A stretch of DNA of 64,000 nucleotides from Ephydatia muelleri (Eukaryota; Porifera; Demospongiae; Spongillida; Spongillidae): the NCBI GenBank assembly GCA_013339895.1, contig JABACO010000020.1:7909122-7973121 (forward strand), in the 5' to 3' direction. Numbering within the stretch: position 1 is the stretch's first letter; every line of letters starts with the position of its first letter. Below are positions 43,111 to 53,663 of the stretch, piece by piece. The notes under the pieces are model-generated. The model was not told the DNA's origin and did not search any database. It saw only the letters and a program-made list of their open reading frames with translations. Made by a program: the position numbers and the translations under genes.

Positions 43111-43735
43111 AGCAAATAATATCACAAGGTTACTGGAAAACAAGACATAAAGTACTCAAATTCTGTGGCTTCAGCAGCATTATAGAGATGGAACTGTGCA
43201 TGCATGCTGAGAGTACCCATGTGTTGCTGCTGGGCATAAAGCACGACCTACATTCTTTATCCATCCCACATCATGAACAAACACATGTGTTACATCTTCT
43301 CTATGAGGTGGCAATGGATCCTCTTCTATCTCAATGTCGGATTCATCCTCATCAATATTTCTTTCTCTATCATTTGGGATTTCCTCTACAATAGCACTGT
43401 GTCTCTGTGCCGCCCTGCCACATCCTACAGCTTGAGAACCACGACTTACTGCCCTACTGCCCTGCCACGTCCTACTGCCCTGCCACGTCCTACAGCTTGT
43501 GAACCACAACTTACTGCCCTGCCACGTCCTACTGCCCTGCCACGTCCTACTGCCCTGCCACGTCCTACAGCTTGTGAACCACAACTTACTGCCCTGCCAC
43601 GTCCTACAGCTTGTGAACCTGTTTGCGGTCCCTGGCTGACTGCTGTGGTGCCGTTTTCAATCTGGCACTGCCGTTTAACACCCACAGAATAGCCAGCACT
43701 TTGTGTAAAAGTGATAATTGAATTCGTTAACACGC
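43111..43735 (-). pseudogene. Probable N-terminal region of the piggyBac gene with GR-rich minisatellite
   Basis: Minus-strand acidic stretch (DEDESDIEIEEDPLPPH, about 43350) typical of piggyBac N-termini, preceded by a tandem repeat at 43440-43615. The repeat unit (ctgccacgtcctactgc, about 18-21 bp) encodes AVGRGR-like repeats in the 43733-43446 frame and TWQGSR-like repeats in another. Link to the transposase is inferred from strand and spacing. Confidence 0.45.
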
Positions 43736-44095
43736 CACTTAGAAACGAAGCAAACGATCGTCACCTGGTGCGACGGGTCCTAAGAACTCCATATTTATTT
43801 ATGAATGTCACGTGCGCGCAATTTTTGGGTAGTTTTTGCGGCTGAGAAACTGCGAGTGTATTGTATAGTTTCTAATGTTCTGTATTTCCCCGCATTCTAC
43901 AATAATTAATCTTTAAAATGGTGCACAATATGGTAAAAATAAGAAAAAAATGAAAGTGTAAATAAAGTGTGCACACCTGTACATACACCTGTGCACACGG
44001 GAGCAAATAGACAATACGTTCTCGCAGTTGTTAAAACACCACACTGACGTCATACGTTTCGCTGATACATATATAGGTGGTCAAAGTTCTCCATA
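43736..44095. other. Left flank of the Ginger1-like element, no gene seen
   Basis: Unique AT-rich sequence with a gtgcacacctgtacatacac repeat-like stretch near 43968. Confidence 0.4.
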
Positions 44096-44099
44096 ACGG
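44096..44099. repeat. Target-site duplication ACGG (left)
   Basis: Same four bases at 52767-52770 outside the other end. Confidence 0.75.
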
Positions 44100-44275
44100 T
44101 GTCGGAGGCATGGCTGTCCCCCTGGAAAAAGTGTCCCCCCGGACATTGGTGCTTAGGCACGATTGTCCCGGACATTGGTGCCTAGGAATAAATGTCCCCC
44201 TCTTGTAATTATTGTCCCCCCATGCCGGACATTTTTTCCTAGGCACAGCTGTCCCCCCCCCCCCCCCCCCCCCCA
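44100..44275. repeat. Left terminal inverted repeat of the Ginger1-like element
   Basis: Imperfect inverse of 52590-52766. Contains several gtccccc and gtgcctagg blocks and ends in a 22-base C-run (44253-44274), whose length may be unreliable. Confidence 0.75.
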
Positions 44276-45392
44276 CCCACCCCGTGTATAAACTAATGTG
44301 CACACGTGGAGAGAGTTTCTTTTTAGAGTAGACGAGTGCTGCCGGTCATAGACTATTTAACTTCTTATTGAAAGGAAGGTATCCAGTAGGATTTTCAAAA
44401 GATCAGAAACGTTGTTTCAGACGCAAAGCGTGTGGAAATTACAAGATTGAGAGCGGCGCTCTGTATTATGCTAAACGTTGTTTAAAGGATATGAGTGGCG
44501 ATCGGCAGTGGAAGCGTGTGATCAAATCTAAAGAAGAGCAGGAAAGAATAATGATAGCTTGCCACGCTTCACCAGAAGGTAAATCGTCAGGTCAGGATTT
44601 CAAAGTGGGGGTTTCCAACTTAGAACGTCAATCGAAAGGAAGTGATCCACTATGCTATAGGCCAAATACGAGCGGGGAAGGGGAAAGTATACCAAATACC
44701 AGCGGGGAAGGAAATGATAGGCCATATACGACCGGGGAAGAAGCGCGGGGGGTCTTGACCTCGATATACAATGTCCGAATTTTGATTATTTAACACATGT
44801 ACCAGCTATTAATAGCGGTTAAATAATTGCGCTCAATGTGGGGAGGGGGGAGGGTTCTGGCAACACGGAAAACTCTATGGATACGCTCCTGATCGTTGTA
44901 ATACATATTTATCTTTTATTGTTAAACTGAAGGGGGAGCACATCTTGGACGAGACAAAACTGAAGAAAAGATCATTGCAAGATTTCATTGGAAGGATATG
45001 GTTAATGAGATTCGTGACTTTGTGAAAACTTGTGATGCATGCCGGAGAAACAATGATGTTAAGTTCATCAAAGCTGACACAGCCCTCCATCCAATCCCTG
45101 TCAAATCAAAAGTTTGGTATCAGGTACATAACTGCATTGATTTCCTAATAACGGTATGTGGATTGATGTATTTCCATAGGTTGGTACACTGTTAAAAAAA
45201 ATTGGCCAAGGGGTGTTATATTTGAGGGGTGTTACAACCTTGAGAGTGCTATGGTAACACACAAGGGTGTGTAGCTGACATTTATGAGTGTTGGTAGACT
45301 ATGCTAGGGGTGTTAGCTGCGTATGGGGTGTTAGATAACACTCATTGGTGTGTTATCATAATACTGATTTACCGCATTACACTCTAATACTA

Positions 45393-45957
45393 GTCACGTA
45401 CCCAGACCCGTAACGGGACGTCTAGATGGTTACATCACCACTTCATATACGAATTGACGTAATTCCATCCGGTATGTACAAGGGGGCGTGGTTTGCACAA
45501 ACTTATTAATAGTTTCGTGGTCTCGCGATATAGCGATATAGCAGTAACGTGAAGCCAGAAGATAATGCTCTCATTTGCAAGAATAATGGTATGCATGCAG
45601 TCACATATTGAACGTAGCTTGTTTTTAAGCACGTGACTTTCTTTTAACGTGCAACAACTGTTTCGCGTGCGTACATGGCCCGTTCGAAGGCTTGCACATG
45701 TACAGTGTACTAGCTTTTAACGATATGTGCACAGTGGTGTTAATGCTCATCGTTTTGGTTTACCAGGGCTGGTGAGAAGAGGGGTCATGATGTCATGGCA
45801 ATATGCAGAATATGGTAGCCCCAAACGCTCTTGGTTCTCACTGGCCCTGCGGTTATAGTTAGCTATAGTCATATGCTTCAAGCGAGCACACTTGTCCATC
45901 TTGCATGCCACTGCATGACGGCCAAGTAGCACAACTTCATAGGCGTATAGGAACCGA
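45393..45957. other. Unique sequence in the nested element, no gene seen
   Basis: actagtcacgtacccagacc at 45391 resembles the motif at 29488 and 16289-16480. ORFs show no motif. Confidence 0.4.
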
Positions 45958-46152
45958 GCCGTGGGGGTGGGGGGTGGGGAGGGGGGAGCGGGTGGGAGGG
46001 GGGAGCGGGTGGGGAGGGGGGAGCGAGTGGGGAGGGGGAGCGGGTGGGAGGGGGAGCGGGTGGGGAGGGGGAGCGGGTGGGGAGGGGGAGCGGGTGGGGA
46101 GGGGGAGCAGGTGGGGAGGGGGAGCGGATGGGGAGGGGGGTGGGGGCGGGTT
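45958..46152. repeat. G-rich minisatellite, unit about 18 bp
   Basis: About ten units of gggtggggagggggagcg with length variation. Strong G-quadruplex potential on the plus strand. Gly/Arg ORFs across it are by-products. Confidence 0.9.
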
Positions 46153-46755
46153 ATCCAGCTTCCTACACCTATGGACTTGTATGTTTATACCCCATCTGGA
46201 TTCTATTTAGACCACACCCTAGTGAAGTGACATGCATAGAATCAGCTACAATCCCCAGTTGTGAATGACATATGCATATTCTCACTTGTAGAGCTCAAGA
46301 AGGCAGCATCAGGAGTACATTTTAATGCAGTGGCTACTATCTGAAGTGGATGTACGCTGACATTCAACCTGCACTGGTATGTAAACAGCTAAATATTGTA
46401 GTGTGCTACATAGATGCTGTTGCTATTATCTCAATTTCAGTACTCACATAGCATATTTTTGACTTCTTCATGTATTTCATCATTTTGGTCATTGGGCCTA
46501 GAAGGGCCGACAGCATTTTATTTGAAGTAGCATTTCAAGCATATATGAAGTCACTAGTGCTCTGACTTTTTGATGGTCCCGTTTGAACCTGAGAAATTGC
46601 CCTAAAAAAAGCAGTTTCCTTCACCTTAATCCTTATTGTCATCTTTGGTGCTTGCATAAAACCAATGCAAGATGGTTTATTAGAATGCTTCTAACTTTCA
46701 TGATGAAGTTTCAGACCCATCTAGCCCTTTGCCACTCTTGACAAACTGGTTGATA
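46153..46755. other. Unique sequence in the nested element, no gene seen
   Basis: AT-rich; nothing recognised. Confidence 0.4.
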
Positions 46756-46756
46756 T

Positions 46757-47098
46757 TCAAAAAATGGATATAATGATGTTACAGCTTGGGGAATTGTCAT
46801 TTTGTAGCTTATCTGTGTCGAAATACGATATCTTTGATGATGGTCCATCAGAAACTGCACTAATTGTAGCACCATCTCTTGACATTTCACTTTTATTGTC
46901 TGTACCATCAACTCCATTAATTGCAGCATCATCTCTCGACATTTCACCTTTATTCTCTGCACCATATACTTCATTAATTGAAGCATCATCTCTTGGCAGT
47001 TCACCTTTATTCTCGATACCATTAATTGTAGCATAATCTCTTTGGTGATACAACTTGAGATATGCCATATTGTATTTTTGAGCAACTGGTTTTGACAA
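46757..47098 (-). CDS. ORF with three 57-bp repeats (INGVDGTDNKSEMSRDGA type)
   Basis: 113-residue minus-strand frame. Three tandem units of 57 bp (46859-47035) encode ING/INE..NKGEMSRDDA repeats of 19 residues, keeping frame and conserving the NK-E-SRD core. That the unit is a multiple of three and the plus strand is also open means coding is not proven. Family not recognised. Confidence 0.3.
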   Translation of the reverse strand: MSKPVAQKYNMAYLKLYHQRDYATINGIENKGELPRDDASINEVYGAENKGEMSRDDAAINGVDGTDNKSEMSRDGATISAVSDGPSSKISYFDTDKLQNDNSPSCNIIISIF

Positions 47099-48126
47099 GT
47101 TACACTGCTATTAGCAAGTTCTCATAACTTCCAACGACGAACTTAAATCGTATTGTAATTAATGTTTCCCCACCCTGACACATCGCTCTTATCCCATGCT
47201 GTTGTTATTATCTGCCTTATTAAAATTTCATCTTTCCTAACTCAAGTTGCATGGAGTATAGCATCAACATGGGAGCCTTGTAACGATTCCATATACTAAG
47301 CCCGCTTACAAATGTACAGTGTGCAGAGGAATTAAATAGTCATGCAGAGTTAAAGACCTGGTGTCTACAGCTGCATGACTAAAGTAAACACGATTTGCTG
47401 CTCATGCATATCTGTAGTGCTGCCTCATATATGATAGAGCACTATATAGAACCATGAGCAAGTACATGAGTAAATACATATCATTTCCCATAAAAAATGT
47501 CTGCAGGTGTATGCATTAAATAGTTCGTACTGGATCTAAGGATAGCATACAAACTAAAAAAATCAACTCTGAACTGTTCCAGAGATATGATGCTTCATCA
47601 CCACCAATCTGTCACCATTTGGACACGTTCTAGCATGCATGTGGAGTGGAAAAGACTGTGCAACATTTTGAGGGAAATGATCCTCGTAGAAGTGGAATTT
47701 ATCAATATGTAGCCATGGTAATGCATGTTGAATGCAAGTGTTGTCATTACAGTCACAATTGCCATTGGTTATGTGGTATCAATCATGTACACTGTCTTGA
47801 CTTGCCCTAACACAGGGTAGTCTTCATCTACAACTTGAACCAACACCTATATTAAGGTGGGGAAAGATGGTAGAAGAGGGTAGGAGGATTGGATTTGGTG
47901 TACGGAGGATGGGATAGTGTAGAGGAAGATGTGTGTGGGATGGGAAGGGTGTAAGGAGGGTGGGGGTGGTGTAAGGAGGATGCGGTAGAGTGTAGAGAGA
48001 TGGGGAAGAGGTAGTAATGAATGTACAACAATGTTATGTTGTTACTATATCATACAACGATTTGTTGACAAACATTGAATTCGTTTCTATGCACAGTCGT
48101 TACTCAGTATTTTATTTACACTTTAG
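47099..48126. other. Unique sequence with GGA-rich stretch
   Basis: Purine-rich gtgtaaggagg-type repeats at about 47855-48010. No gene seen. Confidence 0.45.
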
Positions 48127-48946
48127 CTCTGGAGGGAATTAGTGGCTATTGTTGGCACTATTGATGAGGAAGAAGAGGTTCATGACAGGTGGAAAATGAT
48201 GATTCCCAAAGTGTACAGACTGACAAAAAACGAGGCTGAAAGTCGGAAGAGTATATCTACAATACTTGGTGCGCAGCTAAATGAATTACAAAACTGCACA
48301 ATTGAAGAAGGTATTATTATGTATGGACTCCCCAATCCCCCGCCTTCCCTCACAACACATACACACTTTGCAACATTTATTGTTTTAAATTTATACAACC
48401 TGTACATGTATGAAGGGTAACTTGTTTTCTTTCTTTTCTTTCAATGTGTCCATGGACAGCAAATACTCTAAATGAACTTCACTCATTGGAACTTCTCTAT
48501 GCGCTACTGACACCCAAAAAATATGTGCTAAGAGACAGGGTGGTACTCTGAATGCCTGTGAGTTTTCTAAGTATTAATAGCTTTTAGGGAGGGGGTGAGG
48601 TATGAAGAAGGAAGGGGGAGGAGAGATATAAAATTTGTTTTCCTCACATTTTCTGACAGATAAGCACTCATCTGGAACAGGCCACTGAAATTGTTGGTCA
48701 AAACTGGCCCTACATACTCATGATTGTGCACCTCCTCAAATGTTTGTTGTCACGGAGCAACAAGTACTAGTTGAGAAGACAACATGCTGGGAAGCGATCA
48801 AGTCTCTGTTTGGAGCATACTTCACCTTCAACATAGAATATCCTAAGCAATGCTTAGCATTTTTCACATTTGGACAAGCATGTATTTTAGGCATTGAGAT
48901 AGTACAAAACTACCTAACCTTGCTGTTTGTATCAAGTCAGCATTGA
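48127..48946 (+). pseudogene. Spliced gene fragment of an uncharacterised TE-associated family (AYFTFNIEYPKQC)
   Basis: Exons 48127-48310, 48460-48539 and 48660-48946 with fitting GT/AG sites. The first encodes REL, acidic IDEEEEVHDRW and KVYRLTKNEAES. The second has LNELHSLELLYALLTPKKYV. The third ends VTEQQVLVEKTTCWEAIKSL, FGAYFTFNIEYPKQC and a tail to TGA. I know the last block (F-x-V-E-x-x-V-L ... A-Y-F-V-F-N-I-x-Y-P-K-x-C) from many unannotated proteins linked to repeats in fish, cnidarians and sponges. In the third exon the reading changes frame near 48725-48740, so it is probably broken. Function unknown. Confidence 0.5.
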
Positions 48947-49009
48947 ATCGACTACAATAGTAGCACACGTACCGATTGCTCATTATTCTCTTTGTTGATG
49001 GCAACCGTT

Positions 49010-49535
49010 TTTATTATAATTATTATTATTATTATTGTGTTTATTCTTAATTTTCACAAAAATATTACACAACAATATTGACAAACAAAATACACAAGAA
49101 CATGACCAAAGCTAAATAACACCTCAGAAAGAATTTAGAGGGCAATATCGGGACATTATAGCCCTCACATTAGCCCTTACTAGGTTCAGATTGAGCCGGC
49201 CATACAGCTCTGATAGAACAGCAGATTTAGGCCTTGATGATGTTATGGCTAGGCGAGAGGCTAGACTCGAAAATGACTCCATAGCCTCTTTCCCCCATGC
49301 ACCATATGACTCAACTACAAGAGGGATACATAACCAACCTAACTCGCTGCACTTCACATCGTTGGCCTCATGCTTTCTGAGCTCAGTGGCTTGCGCAGCT
49401 GCTCCAGCAGTTACTCCTGCTTCAGACATAATGTTTGAGTTCAGCGAAGAGGTAACTGATATGTCGCAGGCAGCCGTTTTCCCCAGAACCCAGTTGGAAA
49501 TGAGGACATCTGCAGGACGAGAGTGGCTGTGATCT
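49010..49535 (-). mobile_element. 5'-truncated LINE: C-terminal end of a reverse-transcriptase ORF with (AAT)n tail
   Basis: Minus-strand ORF 49429-49124 reads KCSELGWLCIPLVVESYGAW, then GKEAMESFSSLASRLA and RANVRAIMSRY. This is the domain often found at the end of RT ORFs in metazoan non-LTR-like elements. Beyond the stop (lower coordinates) the sequence ends in an (AAT)n tract (49013-49040 on the plus strand as attatt), a typical LINE 3' tail. The 5' part is absent, as expected from truncated reverse transcription. Confidence 0.5.
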
Positions 49536-49689
49536 GGTGTAAGGTTGCAGCCAGCTTCTACTTGAACACTTAAGTGGGCTCGCCTACATGTTTCTGTATT
49601 ATTTTAATCGATTTTAAATGTATGAGGTCATATTTGATTGCGCATGCGTGACCTTTCGAAGCACGTTACGAACGGTGTGCAATGAGTTT

Positions 49690-50330
49690 CTCGTAGTAAA
49701 GATACTACTGATACAGCAATCGCTACTGCTAGGCTACCAATTCTACCACCACGCTATCCAGCTACTATACACGCTATAATGGGCCGTTGTGAAAGAAAAA
49801 AATCTGTAAGTTACTTTTCCTAAATAAAGCCCTACCTCACTTAACAATTTTAAGCATCGCTTCGGTATGACTAACGTCAGCGTGAGACCTAAAAGGACAC
49901 GCTATTGATCATTGAAGGGTAGGCTTAGCAGTCAGTAAGGTTGTGAGTCATTGACAGTGTCTGTTTCTTTTACAGTATAGCACGGTCATCTGCTTCGTGA
50001 ACATGACGGTATCGCTGCGCTGCCAATTCTACAACTATGCTGCCAAGCTACTGTACTTACTAGAGATAACGCCTGGGCCACTTCGAAAGGAAAAGCGTTT
50101 CTCGTTAAAATATTGATAGCATCGCTTCAGTATGACAAACACCGGCGTGGGTCTACTACACCTTTACAAGGAACGTAGCGTGTACTTTACCAGACATGCT
50201 ACCAATCTTTCGAGGTAAGCTTTAGCAGTCAGTACGATTGGGTCATTGACGTTGTTATAGCTGGTTCATTTATTTCGTGAACAACGACGGATCGCTAAAT
50301 TTGTGGCAGTTAAGGTAAGTCATGTCTCTT
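49690..50330. repeat. Diverged tandem duplication (offset about 265-285 bp)
   Basis: gctaccaattctacc (49733) and gctgccaattctac (50019); agcatcgcttcggtatgac (49853) and agcatcgcttcagtatgac (50118); agcagtcagtaaggttg (49929) and agcagtcagtacgattg (50227). The order is kept with small indels. Confidence 0.65.
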
Positions 50331-50630
50331 ATTGGAACTTGCCTTTATGTATTTTCTTCATTTGTTTAGTGTCTGCAGCAAAGAAGCACTAGTACTCCGT
50401 TCGATCTTCATGTGGCGACTATCGAGACTTGCTAGTTTATTGATTTATCCAATGTTGTTGTATGCAGTATATTGTTAATTTTCAACACTTCTATTAAAAT
50501 TAAAATCAATTGGATGTGAACCTACCTGTGGTTGTTGTGTAGGTTATTAATTTTAATTGGTTATTGATGCGTTAGTTTACGGTGCATGCACGAGACTCTG
50601 ATACCTGTGTGAGCACATCAGAGGGTGTAA
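50331..50630. other. Unique sequence in the nested element
   Basis: AT-rich, nothing recognised before the subterminal GTGTT repeats. Confidence 0.4.
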
Positions 50631-52589
50631 GGACTACACTTGATGAGTGTTGCCTTTACACCACATGAGTGTTAGCTACTACACTCCGCAGCGTGTTATT
50701 CCTAAACAGGCGTACAGACACCCCTAGGGGTGTTACGGTAACACCTTTTTTTAACAGTGTATCGATCTAATTGGGCCTCTCCCAGTAACCACTCAGGGAA
50801 ATAAGTATATTGCTACTTTGATGGACTATTTCTCTAAATGGCCAGAAGCAGAGGCAATAAAGGATAAAAGTGCTAACAGTGTTGCCATTTCTTGTACAAG
50901 ACCATTTGCAGGTATAATATACATTGCATGTGTACTTTCTATGATAAGACATTAAAAATATTTACTGTGCACTTTATTCTAACAGGTCTTATTTAATAAT
51001 CATATTGTGATGCATGGATATTTCTTGCATATCTTGCATATAGATTTGGGGCACCAAAGGTCATAATCAGTGATCAAAGGAGGGAAAATGTGAACTCCGT
51101 GTGCAAGAAGCTCTTCAAACTTACCAAAGTTAATCACAAAATCTCATCTGCTTACCATCCCCAAACTAATGGTTTAATAGAAAGGTACAACCAAACACTG
51201 CAACGATCTTTGGTGAAACTTGTCAATAAAGAACAGGACAATTGGGACATATATTTGGAAGGGTAATGTTTGGCCGGTAAGGAAAACATATTCACGAATT
51301 AAAAATTTTACTTTATGCCTAATTTTTTTAGGACAGCAATACTACCCATAGAAACAGAATACCAGTGTTCCAGAAGTTCTCTCATTGAACACAGTGGTAG
51401 TGATGATTTGGATACTGCAATGAAAAAAATGACAAATGTGAAAAAGAGAATGCACCAATTGGCCCATGAAAATATTTTATCTGCACAAGAGCGTTACAAG
51501 AGAGATTATGATAAAAAGCATTGTAAAGGCAAAGGAAGATGTTAAATGTATAAATGGAATTTTTTAATTATACACATTTATCGACAGGCTCTTGATGTTG
51601 GGTCCATGGTGTTGCTTAGGAATTCTCAGCGTGATGGAAGGAAAGGTGGGAAATTGCAACAGCGTTGGCTTGGACCATACAGAGTACAAATTTTAAATGT
51701 GGCATCAAGTCACTGGATAACGGTCTCAACAATTGCATGGTTGTTGTTTTGGAGAGATCAATATTTTTGACAGTATGTTGCACAAAGACTTGCCAGATAG
51801 AACAAAGGAGAAAATAGCATCTCTTCTTTATTCTCCATTGAATAAAATAAGCCTTAAATTCCATCCAGTGCAGAGACAGAGAGGTTCAAATGATTGTGGT
51901 CTTTTTGCCTTGGCTTTTCCCTTTGCAATGGAACCTGTCCCACAGAGATGATGTGCACACAGAAGTCCATGAGAACCCACATGTTGGATTGTCTAGTTAA
52001 TCGCAAAATGTCTACATTTCCTGGAAGGGCAAGAGCGCCCAGGATGAATGAATTATCTGTTGTGCATGTTTACCTGGTATGCAAGTGCTGACTGCCTGAG
52101 GAGGGGAAGATGGCACAATGTGGTCTTTGCAATGAACGATTTCATCAAACGTGTGAGAGCATCCCAGATGGAGTTTGGATGGATAATGATAAATGGTACT
52201 GCACTGCATGCAGCAAATACCTGTCTGACACATGAAGTTTTTTGTGATATCATGTTACCAATCATTATTCCTGAACACACGGATAAGCTAAATCATATAC
52301 TTGCACATGAATGTTAATTAATTCATACATCTTTACATTTTAAATTTACACAAGGATATGCCTTGCATTGAAATGAGAGCCTTATAGAAACTAATTAGCC
52401 TGCTCTGCACATTATGTAACTGCCCAAATATAGTTTTGTACACTTGTAACAATCAGATTTACAGATGAAATGCAAGGACGAGCGGGCACGCACATACATG
52501 TACATAGCATGATGTTTGCAAATACATGCACATCAAGCGTGTAACGATTTCATTGCATTAAATGTATATGTCAGGCCTGTATTTATAAA

Positions 52590-52766
52590 GGGTAGGACAT
52601 TCTATCCCTAGGCACCAGTGTCCCCCATGGGGGGACACATTTATGCCTAGGCATAAATGTCCCCTACGGACATATATGCCTAGGCATAATTGTCCGGGGG
52701 ACAATGGTGCCTAGGCATGAATGTCCAGGGGGACATTCTGTGGGGGGGACAACCATGCCTACGACA
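52590..52766. repeat. Right terminal inverted repeat of the Ginger1-like element
   Basis: Built from alternating tgcctaggca palindromes (for example 52652 and 52678) and ggggacat blocks; can form several nested hairpins. Matches 44100-44275 in inverse orientation. Confidence 0.75.
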
Positions 52767-53663
52767 ACGGTACGTTCCTTGAACTACAGTCCTCACACCA
52801 TACAACGGCAACAGCGTTCGAGTAAATATGAAGTTTTATTTGACCACTACTGTGCACTGATATTGGGTCTCCATGCCAGTCCCTATACTCTGATTCGGTT
52901 CTGGCTTTTTAACAAAGCTGTCATGGCAACAAGACTGGTGACTGCACACAACGCTTCAGTGACATTGGGAGATGTCCTGATCATTTTCCTGACATTGCCA
53001 TCAATGCAATAACTCTACCAGAGGCATGGCCTATACATGTAAGTTCTTACACAGTCTTTAGTGCCTTGTGGCAGCTTACAGTCAACATGACATCTCCAAC
53101 ATCTAAAACTTTTTCAGTACATTGGGAGAATGGTCCTGATCATTTTCCTGACATTGCCATCAATACAAACAGCAAAATATCTGTCTGAGACACACACATA
53201 AACAAACAGAAAATAGATACATGCAGTGGCAACACTAGTGATAAATGTATGTGGTCCCGGTGAAGTACATTATGCCGTTTGCGACGGGTTTGTCCATTAT
53301 ACGCAGTAACCCATAGTACGAACAAGACTACAATGATGTTAGTTCCACATTCCTGTTCTTGGGGAGTTAGTGATTTGCAGTCATCTGAGTGATGGAGGAG
53401 TTCACTATTGTATGAAACATATCTATCTATATAGCTACAAATGCAGCAAATATTTGCATGCACTCAACACTTTTACAGCCACATGCATGCAAGATGTATA
53501 CCATGCATGAATAGTGTAATGTTTATGTGTGCATATGTATGCACATTTGCATGGCAACCAAAGAGTTAGGTTTTTGTGTGTATTTGTACAGGCTGTCATG
53601 GCACTTTATCAGTGCATACATGGCAAACATTTTGTTGTAAGAAATGTTGCTCTATCTCATAAC
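52767..53663. other. Right flank of the Ginger1-like element with a 46-bp direct repeat
   Basis: tcctgatcattttcctgaca and following occurs at 52976 and again at 53133, within a shared stretch from cattgggaga to cattgccatcaat. The reverse complement resembles 22711-22765. No gene recognised. Confidence 0.55.

Larger units (their letters stand above)
45187..50759. mobile_element. Nested DNA element (5573 bp) with CACTGTTAAAAAAA ends
   Basis: Left end CACTGTTAAAAAAAATTGG and right end ACACCTTTTTTTAACAGTG are inverted repeats of about 14 bp. Subterminal regions on both sides are packed with ggtgtta/taacacc motifs in both orientations (45215-45360 and 50630-50745). TA at 45185-45186 is repeated at 50760-50761. 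CACTG ends suggest EnSpm/CACTA, the TA duplication would also fit a mariner-type element; I cannot decide. It contains minisatellites, a gene fragment, a LINE fragment and a tandem duplication. Confidence 0.8.
44340..52235 (+). pseudogene. Ginger1-like transposase: zinc finger, integrase core, GPY/F, Ulp1/C48 protease, PHD finger
   Basis: Exons, approximate: about 44345-44578 (FSKDQKRCFRR, KSKEEQERIM..CHA), 44933-45123 (HLGRDKTEEKI..CDACRRN, completing the H2C2 finger), 45180-45186 joined to 50760-50911 (GPLPVTTQGNKYIATLMDYF, first catalytic Asp at 50764), 51044-51262 (second Asp at 51072, Glu at 51180: D-x35-E), 51332-51540 and 51588 onward (GGKLQQRWLGPYRV, GPY/F). Then a cysteine protease: His 51711 (SHWITVS), Asp 51769 (FDSMLHKDLPD), Cys 51895 (SNDCGLFALAF). 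Then a PHD finger (Cys4-His-Cys3) at 52068-52220, ending TGA 52233. Frame changes near 50890, 51730 and 51900-51960 and a TGA at 52089 break it. No ATG found for the first exon. Confidence 0.8.
44100..52766 (+). mobile_element. Ginger1-like DNA transposon encoding integrase, Ulp1/C48 protease and PHD finger, with a nested insertion
   Basis: Left end TGTCGGAGGCATGGCTGTCC and right end GGACAACCATGCCTACGACA are inverted repeats with three mismatches in the first 20 bp, and a 4-bp ACGG duplication flanks them. The inverted similarity extends about 175 bp inwards on each side as imperfect repeats of GTCCCC and TGCCTAGGCA. TGT ends, 4-bp duplication, an intron-containing integrase with GPY/F and fusion to Ulp1 or OTU proteases are features described for Ginger1 elements. 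Total 8667 bp, of which 5573 bp is a nested element; the Ginger1-like part alone is about 3.1 kb. Frame breaks make it inactive. Confidence 0.85.

Noticed and set aside
45905-46268. Gly/Arg-rich ORFs
   Set aside because: Product of the G-rich 18-bp minisatellite; open in three frames.
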